Below, piece after piece: positions 35,916 to 45,388 of a stretch of 64,000 bases of DNA. The stretch lies in assembly GCA_021821945.1 (NCBI GenBank), contig JAJZTF010000009.1, forward strand, positions 1-64,000. The letters run 5' to 3'. Position numbers and translations under genes: made by a program. The stretch's first letter is position 1, and every line of letters begins with the position of its first letter. The stretch is from Pseudomonadota bacterium. Lineage in GTDB: Bacteria; Pseudomonadota; Gammaproteobacteria; Burkholderiales; Gallionellaceae. Below the pieces are notes generated by a model. The model saw only the letters and a program-made list of their open reading frames with translations. It had not been told where the DNA came from and made no database searches.

Positions 35916-36788
35916 TCATCCTGATGCTCTCGACCCAAGGAGCGCACCCAGTGTGACCGCACCCAAACCCGAAAGCGTGAGCAGGGATAGCGGCTCACCC
36001 AGGATAGGCACGGCGGCAAGCGCAGCAAGGCCTGGCACCACAGCCATCAGGAGCGTGACGGTCTGGGGGCCGAGTTTCTTGACCGCAAAGGCGTAGAGCA
36101 TCATCGCGACGAACACCACGAGTATGCCCTGATAGATCGCCTGCATCGCGATTTCCGAATAGGGGGCCCTGCCGAGCGTGCTGGGCAGAAAGAGCCACCA
36201 GAGGGGCAGATAAAGGATCGCGCTGCCCAGCGTCGTGCTGACGGCGGCGGTCAGCGGCGGGACGGGATGGCGGCGCAGCAGCAGCGTGAAGACCGCCCAT
36301 GAGGATGAGCCGCAGAGAAACAGCAGGTCTCCCAGCATCTGCATCCCGGTCAGATGCGAGCCGTGAGAGAACGTGTCCACGGCGGTCATCGCGATGCCGA
36401 AAAAGACGAGGGTCAATGCGGCGCGCTGCGTCGGGGTGGGTTTGCGTTTCAGCCAGAGCCAGGCGATCACCGCGGTGGTGAAGGGCAATGCGCCCGGCAG
36501 CAGAACCGCAGCATGGGCCGCTGGCGCCATGCGGAAGGCGAGGTATACCGCCACTGCATAGCCTACCCCCCCGAACAGGGAAAACAGCAGCGCCACCTTG
36601 AGCGGCGGCATTTTCACGCGAGGCAGAAAAAACAGGGCGATCAATGCGCCCACGCCAAAGCGCAAGGCGGTCACATCCCATCCGGTCAATACGCCCTTGC
36701 CGCCATGGCGGCTGACCAGGATGAAGCCTGCCCAGATGCAGATGGTGAAGAAGACGGCGATCAGGCCGATGCGGGATGATTTTTCCAT
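35916..36788 (-). CDS. EamA/DMT-superfamily transporter
   Basis: The 290-residue protein has ten predicted transmembrane helices arranged as two EamA repeats (about 8-140 and 150-285), with typical stretches ALRFGVGALIALFFLP and PVLPL-like loops before each repeat end (VVPGLAALAAVPILGEPLSLL). It is probably a metabolite or drug exporter; substrate is unknown. Its start lies 18 nt from the rlmM stop on the same strand, so it is likely expressed with rlmM. Confidence 0.88.
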   Translation of the reverse strand: MEKSSRIGLIAVFFTICIWAGFILVSRHGGKGVLTGWDVTALRFGVGALIALFFLPRVKMPPLKVALLFSLFGGVGYAVAVYLAFRMAPAAHAAVLLPGALPFTTAVIAWLWLKRKPTPTQRAALTLVFFGIAMTAVDTFSHGSHLTGMQMLGDLLFLCGSSSWAVFTLLLRRHPVPPLTAAVSTTLGSAILYLPLWWLFLPSTLGRAPYSEIAMQAIYQGILVVFVAMMLYAFAVKKLGPQTVTLLMAVVPGLAALAAVPILGEPLSLLTLSGLGAVTLGALLGSRASG

Positions 36789-36806
36789 GTCTGTAAATTC
36801 GGGATG

Positions 36807-37898
36807 TCAATGTCTGGTGCGCGTCAGGAACACCGTGATCTCTTCCCTGTCGTGGTAGAGCTGCTTTGCCATCATCCTGTGGCTGATGCCTTCCGAGTCG
36901 AGCAGGGAGCGGATTTTGCCGAGCGCGGCATTGATGGCGGGAATGCGCTGCTTCATCGGCAGCTTCAGGTTGAAGATCGCATGCCTGCACCAGCCATGAA
37001 CGAACCACTGGCCGACGAGTTCGGATACCCTAGACGGCTTCTCGACCATGTCGCAGATCAGCCAGTCGAGGGCCTTGCGCGGAACAAACCTGAAGCCGTC
37101 CTGTTTGAGATGTTCGACCAGGGGATGTTTTGCCATCGTTCCCTTCATCGGGCCGTTGTCAACCGCGGTCACGCGGATGCCGCGGCTCACCATCTGCCAG
37201 GTCCATCCGCCTGGCGCCGCGCCCAGGTCGACTGCGGTCATGCCGGATCTCAGCAGTCGCGTCTGTTCACTCTTGTCCAAGAAAACGTCTATCGCTTCGG
37301 CAAGTTTCAGCGTGGAGCGGCTGGGCGCATCGGCAGGCATGGACTGGCGGTGTATGCCCATCTCGAATGGAGAGCTGTTGAAAGGGTCGCTGGTGCCTGT
37401 TATCGCGGTGCACTTGTCCGGGAAGAATACATGCAGTCTCGGCTGGCGCCTGTCGTCGACCAGTCGTCCCTGCGCCCGAAGCGCGTCTTCCAGAAGCGGC
37501 TTGAAGCGTCTTGTGAAGGAGGAGAGCGTCTTGCCTTCGTTGGTGTCCGGAACCTCGAGCCAAAGCGCGCCAAAGCAGCCTTGCGGCAGCGCCGCAAGGA
37601 TGGGAGTCAGGCGGTCGCGTTCGGAGTGCAGTGTCACGCTATGGTGCAGGCGGATCAGCTGGCGCGCAAAGATCAGTTCGCGATAGGCGAGCTTCTGCCC
37701 GTTCAGTTCAATGATCGCATAGCCACTGTTTGCGGTTGCATCGGGCTGCTTCGCGGTAATCGGGCGCTGCGCCCTGGCGTGGCTTAACGCCTCTTCGGCG
37801 CAGTCCTTCTCAAAGCCTGCGCGGCAATAAAGCAGCGCGGTTTCGGAGGGCAGGGCGGGCTCTGTCGTTTCGGGGGCTGGTCGCCGGGTCGTTTGCAT
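36807..37898 (-). CDS. rlmM: 23S rRNA C2498 ribose 2'-O-methyltransferase RlmM
   Basis: The 363-residue protein combines an N-terminal THUMP-like region (about 20-170) and a Rossmann methyltransferase of the RrmJ/FtsJ fold with the SAM motif [15 protein letters not shown] (about residue 215) and [13 protein letters not shown]. RlmM methylates C2498 of 23S rRNA. I chose [11 protein letters not shown] as start; the track ORF adds 39 residues that overlap the rpsF promoter region. Confidence 0.92.
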   Translation of the reverse strand: MQTTRRPAPETTEPALPSETALLYCRAGFEKDCAEEALSHARAQRPITAKQPDATANSGYAIIELNGQKLAYRELIFARQLIRLHHSVTLHSERDRLTPILAALPQGCFGALWLEVPDTNEGKTLSSFTRRFKPLLEDALRAQGRLVDDRRQPRLHVFFPDKCTAITGTSDPFNSSPFEMGIHRQSMPADAPSRSTLKLAEAIDVFLDKSEQTRLLRSGMTAVDLGAAPGGWTWQMVSRGIRVTAVDNGPMKGTMAKHPLVEHLKQDGFRFVPRKALDWLICDMVEKPSRVSELVGQWFVHGWCRHAIFNLKLPMKQRIPAINAALGKIRSLLDSEGISHRMMAKQLYHDREEITVFLTRTRH

Positions 37899-37930
37899 GC
37901 CGCATTGTGGCACAGGAATGCGAATTTTAC

Positions 37931-37958
37931 TTGACGATTCCGCACATTTCGTTATAAT
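37931..37958 (+). promoter_or_regulatory. Strong sigma-70 promoter of the rpsF-rpsR-rplI operon
   Basis: TTGACG and TATAAT, separated by 16 nt, lie 89 nt before rpsF. The predicted transcript has a leader of about 80 nt. Confidence 0.85.
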
Positions 37959-37998
37959 CCGCGCCCCTGCAAAGCCAATGTTGGCCTGCAGCCTTCTT

Positions 37999-38025
37999 GC
38001 TCCACCGTACTTCATGGCGGGGGGC
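37999..38025 (+). promoter_or_regulatory. Candidate S6:S18-type leader hairpin of rpsF
   Basis: The rpsF leader can form a stem GCTCC/GGGGC enclosing an ACCG segment. Many bacterial rpsF leaders carry an S6:S18-binding hairpin with a conserved CCG, through which excess protein represses the operon. The match was judged by eye only. Confidence 0.35.
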
Positions 38026-38046
38026 TACAAACCACAAGGAGATGTA

Positions 38047-38427
38047 ATGCGACATTATGAAATCGTGTTTATCGTGCATCCCGATCAGAGCGAGCAGGTG
38101 CCCGCGATGATCGAGAGATACCGCACGCTGGTGACTTCCAAGGGAGGTCAGATCCATCGTCTGGAAGACTGGGGCCGCCGCCAGCTGGCCTATGCGATCC
38201 AGAAGATACACAAGGCACACTATGTGCTGATGAATATCGAATGCAATCAGGAGACGCTGGACGAACTGGAGCATGCGTTCCGCTTCAATGACGCGGTCTT
38301 GCGCCATCTGACCGTCAAGACCAAGGCGGCCGTCACTGCGCCGTCTGCAATGATGAAGGAAGAGAAATCCCGCTCGGTGCTGAGCGAGGACTATGTCCAG
38401 AGCAGGGATGAAGGCGTGGAAGCCTGA
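38047..38427 (+). CDS. rpsF: 30S ribosomal protein S6
   Basis: The 126-residue protein has the S6 fold ([38 protein letters not shown]) and an extended charged C-terminal tail. It starts after AAGGAGATGTA. S6 pairs with S18 on the 30S platform, matching rpsR 30 nt downstream. A primosomal priB gene, usual between them in Betaproteobacteria, is missing. Confidence 0.97.
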   Translation: MRHYEIVFIVHPDQSEQVPAMIERYRTLVTSKGGQIHRLEDWGRRQLAYAIQKIHKAHYVLMNIECNQETLDELEHAFRFNDAVLRHLTVKTKAAVTAPSAMMKEEKSRSVLSEDYVQSRDEGVEA

Positions 38428-38457
38428 TTCGCACATAATCATATCGAAGGGAACATC

Positions 38458-38733
38458 ATGGCTCGTCCATCTAGCAAAAACACCGACGACAAGAAGAAGC
38501 GCTTTTCTCGCAACAACCTGTTCAAGCGCCGCAAGTTCTGCCGCTTCACAGCCGAGAAGATCGCCGAGGTCGATTACAAGGATGTGAATATCCTGAAGGA
38601 ATTCATCTCCGAAAACGGCAAGCTGATTCCGGCTCGCATCACCGGCACCAAGACGCGCTATCAGCGCCAGTTGAGCGTTGCCGTGAAGCGTGCCCGTTTC
38701 CTGGCCTTGCTGCCCTACACCGATTTGCACTAG
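38458..38733 (+). CDS. rpsR: 30S ribosomal protein S18
   Basis: The 91-residue basic protein contains the S18 core [21 protein letters not shown] and [23 protein letters not shown]. It lies between rpsF and rplI. Confidence 0.98.
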   Translation: MARPSSKNTDDKKKRFSRNNLFKRRKFCRFTAEKIAEVDYKDVNILKEFISENGKLIPARITGTKTRYQRQLSVAVKRARFLALLPYTDLH

Positions 38734-38742
38734 GAGCATCTC

Positions 38743-39192
38743 ATGCAAATAATTCTGATGGAAAAAGTGATCAATCTTGGCCAGCTGGGCGATGTGGTCA
38801 AGGTCAAGAACGGCTATGCCCGCAACTTTCTGATCCCGCAAGGCAAGGCCAAGCGCGCAACCGAGGCCAATATCGCGGAATTCGAAGCGCGCCGCGCTGA
38901 CATCGTCGCCGCAGCTCAGGCCAAACTGGCCGATGCCCAGGCAAGAGGCGAAAAGCTCGCAGGCTTGACCGTGCAGATCGCACAGAAGGCTGGCGTGGAT
39001 GGCCGCCTGTTCGGTTCGGTCACCAATGTGGACATCGCGAACGCGCTGGCCAAGCTTGGCTTCGAAGTCGAGAAGTCGCAGGTGCGCATGAGCGAAGGAC
39101 ACCTCAAGAACGTGGGCGATCACCCGGTGAGCGTGCAGCTGCATACCGATGTCGCAGTGGACATCACGGTGTCGGTGCTTGGCGAACAGTAA
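38743..39192 (+). CDS. rplI: 50S ribosomal protein L9
   Basis: The 149-residue protein shows the N-terminal RNA-binding domain ([32 protein letters not shown]), the long connecting helix (about 40-75) and the C-terminal domain. It is the last gene of the S6 operon, followed by a strong terminator before dnaB. Confidence 0.98.
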   Translation: MQIILMEKVINLGQLGDVVKVKNGYARNFLIPQGKAKRATEANIAEFEARRADIVAAAQAKLADAQARGEKLAGLTVQIAQKAGVDGRLFGSVTNVDIANALAKLGFEVEKSQVRMSEGHLKNVGDHPVSVQLHTDVAVDITVSVLGEQ

Positions 39193-39211
39193 TACTGTTT
39201 TTGGCGAATTG

Positions 39212-39238
39212 AAAAAGGACTGGAAACAGTCCTTTTTT
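39212..39238 (+). terminator. Rho-independent terminator after rplI
   Basis: AAAAAGGACTG-GAAA-CAGTCCTTTTTT is a perfect 11-bp stem with a stable GNRA tetraloop and a T-run, placed 20 nt after the rplI stop. Confidence 0.95.
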
Positions 39239-39287
39239 GTTTTGTGCAGGGTAAAATGTTTTCCCTGCTTCATTCCGGACCAAAGAC

Positions 39288-40658
39288 ATGCAACCTGACT
39301 CACAAATCGACCAGATCAAGCTTCCCCCGCATTCGGTGGAGGCCGAGCAATCGGTGCTGGGCGGTCTGATGCTGGAGTCTGCGGCGCTCGACAGGATCAG
39401 CGACCTCGTGACCGAGGACGATTTCTATCGCAGGGAACACAGGCTGATCTACCGGCAGATCGTCAGGATGAGCGAACAGGCCAAACCGGTGGATGTGATC
39501 ACCGTGGCCGAGGCGTTGGAAAACAGCAATGAGCTCGAGAAGGCGGGCGGGCTCGCCTATCTTGGGAGTCTCGTGCAGAACGTGCCATCTGCTGCCAATG
39601 TGCGCCGATACGGCGAGATCGTGCGCGAGCGATCCATCATGCGCAAGCTCGTGGAAGTGGGAACCGACATTGCTGCCAGCGCCTACAATCCGACCGGGCG
39701 CGATGCCGCTCAGCTGCTGGATGAGGCCGAAGGCAAGGTGTTCGAGATCGCGGAGTCGGGAGCCAAGGGGAAATCAGGCTTTCTCGCCATGCCGCCATTG
39801 CTGACGCAGGTGGTCGAACGCATCGAGACCTTGTACGGGCGCGAGGACAGCAGCGATGTGACCGGAACGCCGACCGGCTTCGTCGATCTGGACAGGATGA
39901 CCTCCGGGTTGCAGGCGGGCGATCTCGTGATCGTGGCAGGCCGGCCCAGCATGGGAAAGACGGCGTTCTCCATCAACATCGCAGAGAATGTCGCATTGGA
40001 CAGCAGCCTTCCGGTTGCGATCTTCAGCATGGAGATGGGTGCGGCACAGCTCGTGATGCGCATGCTGGGCTCCGTGGGCAAGCTAAACCAGCAGGACCTG
40101 CGCTCCGGCAGGCTGGGAGATGACGACTGGGGAAGGCTGACCCATGCGCTGGCCAGGCTGAATGATGCGCCGATTTTCATAGACGAGACGCCAGGCCTCT
40201 CATCGCTCGATCTGCGCGCCAGGGCGCGCAGGCTGCATCGCCAGCATGGCAGGCTCGGGCTGATCGTGGTCGATTATCTGCAGCTCATGAGCTCGAATGT
40301 CGGCAAGGCGAGCGAGAACCGCGCCACCGAGATATCTGAGATTTCTCGCGGGCTGAAGAGTCTGGCCAAAGAGCTGCATTGCCCCGTGATCGCGTTATCC
40401 CAGCTTAACCGCAGCCTGGAACAGAGGCCAAACAAGCGGCCCGTGATGTCTGATCTCAGGGAATCCGGCGCGATCGAACAGGATGCCGACCTGATTCTGT
40501 TCATCTACCGCGATGAGGTTTACAACAAGGAGTCCCCGGACAAGGGCAAGGCCGAGATCATCATAGGCAAGCAGCGAAACGGCCCGATAGGCACGGTTCC
40601 GCTGGCCTTCAGGGGGGAATACACGCGCTTCGACAATCTCGCGCAGGGCGATTATTGA
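39288..40658 (+). CDS. dnaB: Replicative DNA helicase DnaB
   Basis: The 456-residue hexameric 5'-3' helicase has an N-terminal DnaB domain (HSVEAEQSVLGGLML, about 15-120), a linker and a RecA-like domain. The RecA-like domain has Walker A AGRPSMGKTAFSINIA (about 220), Walker B LIVVDYLQLM and the arginine-finger region IIIGKQRNGPIGT. No intein interrupts it. Confidence 0.98.
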   Translation: MQPDSQIDQIKLPPHSVEAEQSVLGGLMLESAALDRISDLVTEDDFYRREHRLIYRQIVRMSEQAKPVDVITVAEALENSNELEKAGGLAYLGSLVQNVPSAANVRRYGEIVRERSIMRKLVEVGTDIAASAYNPTGRDAAQLLDEAEGKVFEIAESGAKGKSGFLAMPPLLTQVVERIETLYGREDSSDVTGTPTGFVDLDRMTSGLQAGDLVIVAGRPSMGKTAFSINIAENVALDSSLPVAIFSMEMGAAQLVMRMLGSVGKLNQQDLRSGRLGDDDWGRLTHALARLNDAPIFIDETPGLSSLDLRARARRLHRQHGRLGLIVVDYLQLMSSNVGKASENRATEISEISRGLKSLAKELHCPVIALSQLNRSLEQRPNKRPVMSDLRESGAIEQDADLILFIYRDEVYNKESPDKGKAEIIIGKQRNGPIGTVPLAFRGEYTRFDNLAQGDY

Positions 40659-40668
40659 GCGATAAAGT

Positions 40669-40697
40669 TTGAAGTCTTTCCGACTATGGGCTATAAT
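40669..40697 (+). promoter_or_regulatory. Promoter of the tRNA-Val gene
   Basis: TTGAAG and TATAAT are separated by 17 nt, placing transcription start about 8 nt before the tRNA. Confidence 0.8.
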
Positions 40698-40711
40698 GTT
40701 TTTTCTTCAAC

Positions 40712-40788
40712 AGGCGCGTAGCTCAGCTGGTTAGAGCACCACCTTGACATGGTGGGGGTCGTTGGTTCGAGTCCAATCGCGCCTACCA
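40712..40788 (+). tRNA. tRNA-Val (anticodon GAC), CCA encoded
   Basis: The 77-nt cloverleaf has a 7-bp acceptor stem AGGCGCG/CGCGCCT, D arm GCTC...GAGC, anticodon stem CCACC/GGTGG with loop TTGACAT (anticodon GAC), T arm GTTGG-TTCGAGT-CCAAT, and a CCA end encoded as ACCA. Confidence 0.97.
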
Positions 40789-40795
40789 ACAAGAC

Positions 40796-40830
40796 AACGG
40801 GTTAGATCAAGGGTGGTCTGCCCGTTTTTT
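40796..40830 (+). terminator. Terminator of tRNA-Val
   Basis: AACGGG pairs with CCCGTT across a 19-nt loop containing a smaller AGATCA/TGGTCT pairing. It is followed by TTTTTT, about 8 nt after the tRNA. Confidence 0.8.
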
Positions 40831-40912
40831 CTTTGCAGAGGATCTGATGTTTTCCTTGAAAGCATCCGTATGGCGGGCCCTGAAACCCGCAGGCATTGAA
40901 CAGTAGTTCCGC

Positions 40913-43069
40913 ATGTCCATCGCCCGCATTGCTCTCGATGTGCCCATATCCACCCTGTTCGATTACGAGGCAGAAGAACCTGTATCCCGGGGGCAGCGGG
41001 TGCTCGTCGAATTCCGCCGCCGAAAGCAGATAGGCATCGTGATGGAGGTGGTGGCACAAAGCGATGTGCCGCAGGATCGCATCAAGAAAGTGATCCGCGT
41101 TCTGGAAGACTGCGAGCCCCTTTCGGAGAAATTGCTCGATCTGTTGCAATTCTGCAGCGACTACTATCACTATCCCATCGGCCCTACCGTGCTTTCAGCG
41201 CTGCCCACGCGCCTCAGGGTGGACAAGCCGCTAGCAAAAAACATGCGGCAGGGGTTCCGGCTGATCCGTGATCCGTCACAGCTTCCTGCAAGAAAGACGG
41301 TTGCCAGGCGTATCCTCGAAGAACTCGTCAAGAAGCCATGTGCGCTCCCGGAGCTCAGGAGACTGGCACCGACCGCCGGCGCCCAGATGAGGTGGCTGGA
41401 AATGGAAGGCTGGATAGAGCGCAGCGAGCTGAAGGACGCGCCTTCCTTGCCTGCTGCCAGGCTTGCCAATGCGCACAGGCTGACGCCGGAACAGCAGCAG
41501 GCGGTGGATCAGGTTCTGCAGTCTTCGGGTTTCGGATGTCACCTTCTGCATGGCATCACGGGCAGCGGCAAGACCGAGGTTTACGTTCACCTGATGCATC
41601 GCATTTTGCAGCAGGGAGGGCAGATATTGCTCCTCGTGCCCGAGATCAATTTGACGCCCCAGCTGGAAGGCTATTTTCAGAGCCGTTTCCCGGAAGTCCC
41701 GCTGGTCAGCCTGCACAGCGGACTTTCGGAAAATGCCCGACTGCAGAACTGGCAGCAGGCGCAGACAGGGGAAGCAAGGATCGTGCTCGGCACGCGCCTT
41801 TCGGTTTTTGCGGAATTGCCTTCCCTTGCGCTCATCATCGTGGACGAGGAGCACGACGGCTCCTTCAAGCAGCAGGACGGACTCCGATATTCAGCAAGGG
41901 ATGTGGCCGTGTTTCGCGCAAGCCAGAGCGGCGTGCCCATCGTTCTGGGTTCGGCCACACCCTCTCTCGAGAGCTACCACAATGCCGAGGCCGGTCGCTA
42001 CAAACTGCTCAGGCTGACCCGGCGCGCCAAATCCGAGTCCCGTCTTCCCAAAATGGGCTGCATCAATGTGAATCAGTCCGTGATGACGGAGGGCGTGAGC
42101 GAAAGGCTGCTTGCCGAGATCGGGGCCAGGATTTCCCGCGGCGAGCAAAGCCTGATCTTCATCAACCGCCGCGGCTATGCGCCTGTGCTGATGTGCGCGG
42201 AATGCGGCTGGATGTCGGATTGCAGGCATTGCGCAGGGAAGATGGTGCTGCACCTGAAGGACAGGAAGCTGCGCTGCCATCATTGCGGCAGCCAGCAGGG
42301 CATTCCTGCCGCATGTCCCGGCTGCGGGAAGGCCGGGCTGCATCCCGTGGGAAGCGGTACCCAGCGGGTGGAAAGCCTGCTGCAGGCAAGATATCCGGAT
42401 GCCAGGATCCTGCGCGTGGACAGGGACAGCACGCGCAACAAGCACGCATGGCAGCAGATGCGCGAGCAGATACATGCAAACGAGGTGGACATACTGGTCG
42501 GCACGCAGATGCTGGCCAAGGGGCACGACTTTCCTTCGCTGACCCTGGTCGGCGTGCTGGGCGCGGACAATGCCTTGTACAGCGCGGATTTTCGCGCCGC
42601 GGAAAGGCTGTTCGCGCAGCTGATGCAGGTCTCCGGCCGCGCGGGGCGGGCGGACAAGCCGGGCGAGGTTCTGATCCAGACCGCCTTTCCGGATCATCCG
42701 CTGTTTCGCTGCCTGAAGCATCATGATTTCGATTCATGGGCGTCCCAGCTTCTGTCCGAGCGCAGGATGGCGGGTTTTCCCCCTTTCGTGTTCCAGGCGA
42801 TGCTGCGCGCGGAAGGCAGGAACGAAAACGAAGTATATGCCTATCTCGAAAAGGCCCGCGATCAGGCCATCGCTTTGCAGCGGGGAGTCGAGGTGTTCGG
42901 CGTGGTGCCTGCTAGCCTTGCGCGGCGCGCCAACCATGTGCGCGCACAGCTCCTGATCCAGGCGAAGTCGCGAAAACTGCTGCAGCAGTTCTTGCGCGAC
43001 TGGCGCATAGATGAAATTCCTGCCGGCAAATTGCATCGCTCGCTGGACATCGATCCGATGGAGTTTTAG
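40913..43069 (+). CDS. priA: Primosomal replication restart helicase PriA
   Basis: The 718-residue helicase has an N-terminal DNA-binding domain (about 1-100), Walker A LLHGITGSGKTEVYVHL, DEEHD box and HDGSFKQQDGLRYSARD. Two zinc clusters of paired Cys follow (CAECGWMSDCRHC, CHHCGSQQGIPAACPGCGK), then motifs V and VI (TQMLAKGHDFPSLT, QVSGRAGR). PriA reloads DnaB at stalled forks. Its usual partner PriB is not in the rpsF operon here. Confidence 0.96.
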   Translation: MSIARIALDVPISTLFDYEAEEPVSRGQRVLVEFRRRKQIGIVMEVVAQSDVPQDRIKKVIRVLEDCEPLSEKLLDLLQFCSDYYHYPIGPTVLSALPTRLRVDKPLAKNMRQGFRLIRDPSQLPARKTVARRILEELVKKPCALPELRRLAPTAGAQMRWLEMEGWIERSELKDAPSLPAARLANAHRLTPEQQQAVDQVLQSSGFGCHLLHGITGSGKTEVYVHLMHRILQQGGQILLLVPEINLTPQLEGYFQSRFPEVPLVSLHSGLSENARLQNWQQAQTGEARIVLGTRLSVFAELPSLALIIVDEEHDGSFKQQDGLRYSARDVAVFRASQSGVPIVLGSATPSLESYHNAEAGRYKLLRLTRRAKSESRLPKMGCINVNQSVMTEGVSERLLAEIGARISRGEQSLIFINRRGYAPVLMCAECGWMSDCRHCAGKMVLHLKDRKLRCHHCGSQQGIPAACPGCGKAGLHPVGSGTQRVESLLQARYPDARILRVDRDSTRNKHAWQQMREQIHANEVDILVGTQMLAKGHDFPSLTLVGVLGADNALYSADFRAAERLFAQLMQVSGRAGRADKPGEVLIQTAFPDHPLFRCLKHHDFDSWASQLLSERRMAGFPPFVFQAMLRAEGRNENEVYAYLEKARDQAIALQRGVEVFGVVPASLARRANHVRAQLLIQAKSRKLLQQFLRDWRIDEIPAGKLHRSLDIDPMEF

Positions 43070-43094
43070 AGTGGGGACTTTGGAGGAGGGCGCG

Positions 43095-44471
43095 ATGTCG
43101 GTTGAATTCTTGCAGGCGCTTGAGGCTCTGGTGGGCGGCGATGCGCTCATCACGGGACAGTCGGCAGGACCTTACTGCGAGGACAGGCGGGGACGCTACT
43201 TTGGCGAGGCGCTTGCGGTCGTCTTTCCGTCGGATACCATTCAGGTTTCCCAGGTCGTCAGGCTCTGCGCATCGCGGCGAATTCCGATCGTGCCTCAGGG
43301 AGGCAACACCAGCCTTTGCGGCGCATCTGTTCCCTTGCAGGGAATGGACCAGATCGTCCTCAACCTCTCGAAGATGAACCGGATCGTCGCGGTCGATCCG
43401 GTCAATTACACGATGACAGTCGAGGCGGGCTGCAAGCTCGCTTCCATCTATGAGGCTGCAGAGGGGGCCGGCCGCCTTTTCCCTCTGGGGCTCACTGCGA
43501 TCGCGCCACATTGCGAGATCGGCGGGAATCTCTCAACCAATGCCGGCGGGATAGGCGTGCTGCGCTACGGCAATGCGCGGGACCTGGTTCTCGGGCTGGA
43601 GGTGGTGCTGCCCGACGGGCGCATCTGGAACGGCCTGCGCGGGTTGCGGAAGGACAATACCGGTTACGACCTGAAGCATCTCTTCGTCGGCGCCGAAGGC
43701 ACCTTGGGCATCATCACGAAGGCCGTGCTGAAGCTCTATCCGAAACCTAAATCGAGCATCAGCGCCTGCGTCGCGATAGAGAATCCCGAGGCCGCGGTGA
43801 ATCTTCTGGCACACATGCGCTCATGCTGTGCGCTGAGCGGATTCGAGATCATGTCGCGCAACTGTCTTGAGCTCGTTTTCAGGCATGTTCCGGACACCAG
43901 GGAGCCGTTCGACAAGACCTATCCCTGGTATCTCCTGATCAGGGCGGATGATGTGGAGGCAGGCACCGTAAGCGCCGCATTGCGGGAGTTCGGCGTGCTC
44001 GAACACGCGGTCTCGGACGATCCAGGGCAGACTGAGCAATGGTGGCGGTTGCGCAGAAACATCAGCGATGCGCAAAAGAGCGAGGGGGTGAGCATCAAGC
44101 ACGATGTCTCGGTGCCGGTCAGCCGAGTTGCGGATTTCATCGGTCAGGCAAGCCGCGATCTTCGCGAACGTTTTGCCGGCATACGCATCGTTGCGTTCGG
44201 CCACATGGGGGACGGCAACATCCACTACAACGCCTCCATGCCGGATGCATCCAATGCCGCCTTCATCGAAGGTCACGAGCAGGAAGTCAACCGCATCGTC
44301 TATGAGGTCGTGAGAAGGCTTGAAGGCAGCATCAGCGCGGAACATGGCCTGGGTCAGCTGAAGCGGGACACGATACGCGACTACAAGGACCCGCTGGAAC
44401 TCGAGCTGATGCGAAGGATAAAGGATGCATTCGATCCGCTGGGCTTGATGAATCCGGGCAAGGTGATCTGA
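43095..44471 (+). CDS. FAD-binding oxidoreductase (GlcD/D-lactate dehydrogenase/D-2-hydroxyacid family)
   Basis: The 458-residue protein has a PCMH-type FAD domain (VPQGGNTSLCGASVP, APHCEIGGNLSTNAGGIGVLRYGNARDL, about 60-220) and a FAD-oxidase C-terminal domain with FGHMGDGNIHYN and EHGLGQLKRD. This is the glycolate oxidase GlcD / D-lactate / D-2-hydroxyglutarate dehydrogenase family; substrate is undetermined. In an autotroph, glycolate from RuBisCO oxygenation would be a reasonable guess. I started at the ATG behind GGAGGAGGG, 25 nt after priA. Confidence 0.85.
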   Translation: MSVEFLQALEALVGGDALITGQSAGPYCEDRRGRYFGEALAVVFPSDTIQVSQVVRLCASRRIPIVPQGGNTSLCGASVPLQGMDQIVLNLSKMNRIVAVDPVNYTMTVEAGCKLASIYEAAEGAGRLFPLGLTAIAPHCEIGGNLSTNAGGIGVLRYGNARDLVLGLEVVLPDGRIWNGLRGLRKDNTGYDLKHLFVGAEGTLGIITKAVLKLYPKPKSSISACVAIENPEAAVNLLAHMRSCCALSGFEIMSRNCLELVFRHVPDTREPFDKTYPWYLLIRADDVEAGTVSAALREFGVLEHAVSDDPGQTEQWWRLRRNISDAQKSEGVSIKHDVSVPVSRVADFIGQASRDLRERFAGIRIVAFGHMGDGNIHYNASMPDASNAAFIEGHEQEVNRIVYEVVRRLEGSISAEHGLGQLKRDTIRDYKDPLELELMRRIKDAFDPLGLMNPGKVI

Positions 44472-44544
44472 AAGCAGGATTGAGGATTCAGTTTTAAACT
44501 GCGATCTCAGGGTTCGTCTGACTTGCCGATAATCGGAGGAAAAA

Positions 44545-45357
44545 ATGGCAGCACAACCTGAAATCACCAACATGGCGCTGTTCTGCGATTTCGAGAACAT
44601 AGCGCTCGGCGTGCGCGATGCAAAATATGCGCAGTTCGACATCAGAAAGGTGCTGGAGAGGCTGTTGCTCAAGGGCAGCATCGTGGTCAAGAAAGCCTAT
44701 TGCGACTGGGAACGCTACAAGGAATTCAAGGCGACCATGCATGAGGCCGCGTTCGAGCTGATCGAGATTCCGCATGTGAGACAAAGCGGCAAGAATTCGG
44801 CCGACATCCGCATGGTCGTGGATGCGCTGGACCTTTGCTACACCAAGGCGCACATGGATACCTTCGTGATCATCAGCGGAGATTCGGATTTTTCGCCCCT
44901 TGTGTCGAAACTGCGGGAGAACAACAAGCATGTGATCGGCATCGGCGTGAAGGATTCGACCTCGGATCTTCTGAGCGCGAACTGCGACGAATTCATCTTT
45001 TATGACGACCTGGTGCGCGAGCAGGAAGCCAAGCAGAAGCGCGCCGCGAAACCGGCCAAGGTGGGCAAGGCCAAGCCGCAGACCGCAAAAGGCGAAGACG
45101 ACAGGCGCCAGGAGGCGCTGGATTTCATCGTGGAGACCGTAGAGGCGCTGATAGCCGAGCGCGGTTCGGATGAAAAGATATGGGGCTCCCTGGTCAAGAC
45201 CACCATGCAGCGCAGAAGGCCCGGTTTCACTGAATCTTCGTACGGTTACCGCTCCTTCAAGGAACTGGTCGAGGATGGCGAGCGGCACAAGCTGCTACAG
45301 GTCGTGCGCGACGAAAAATCAGGGCAGTACACGATACGATTGGGCGCAGCGGAATGA
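44545..45357 (+). CDS. NYN-domain (PIN-like) nuclease with OST-HTH/LOTUS domain
   Basis: The 270-residue protein has an N-terminal NYN domain (about 8-155) with conserved acidic residues in ALFCDFENIALG, KNSADIRMVVDALDL and VIISGDSDFSPLVSKL. A Lys/Ala-rich linker (about 160-185) and a C-terminal OST-HTH/LOTUS domain (about 190-265; GSLVKTTMQRRRPGF) follow. NYN-LOTUS proteins are predicted RNA-binding ribonucleases. The gene is single, with ribosome binding site GGAGG. Confidence 0.85.
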   Translation: MAAQPEITNMALFCDFENIALGVRDAKYAQFDIRKVLERLLLKGSIVVKKAYCDWERYKEFKATMHEAAFELIEIPHVRQSGKNSADIRMVVDALDLCYTKAHMDTFVIISGDSDFSPLVSKLRENNKHVIGIGVKDSTSDLLSANCDEFIFYDDLVREQEAKQKRAAKPAKVGKAKPQTAKGEDDRRQEALDFIVETVEALIAERGSDEKIWGSLVKTTMQRRRPGFTESSYGYRSFKELVEDGERHKLLQVVRDEKSGQYTIRLGAAE

Positions 45358-45388
45358 GCGGGGCAAGCTTCCCGAAAAGAGCTTGGGG

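Noticed and set aside
37927-39303. 458-aa minus-strand ORF
   Set aside because: It is antisense to rpsF, rpsR and rplI, which are certain genes.
40731-41057. 108-aa minus-strand ORF containing GRRDWTRTNDPHHVKVVL
   Set aside because: This is the familiar spurious translation of a tRNA antisense strand, here tRNA-Val.
41338-42726. 462-aa plus-strand ORF in another frame of priA
   Set aside because: It is a GC-rich frame shadow; the priA frame has all helicase and zinc motifs.
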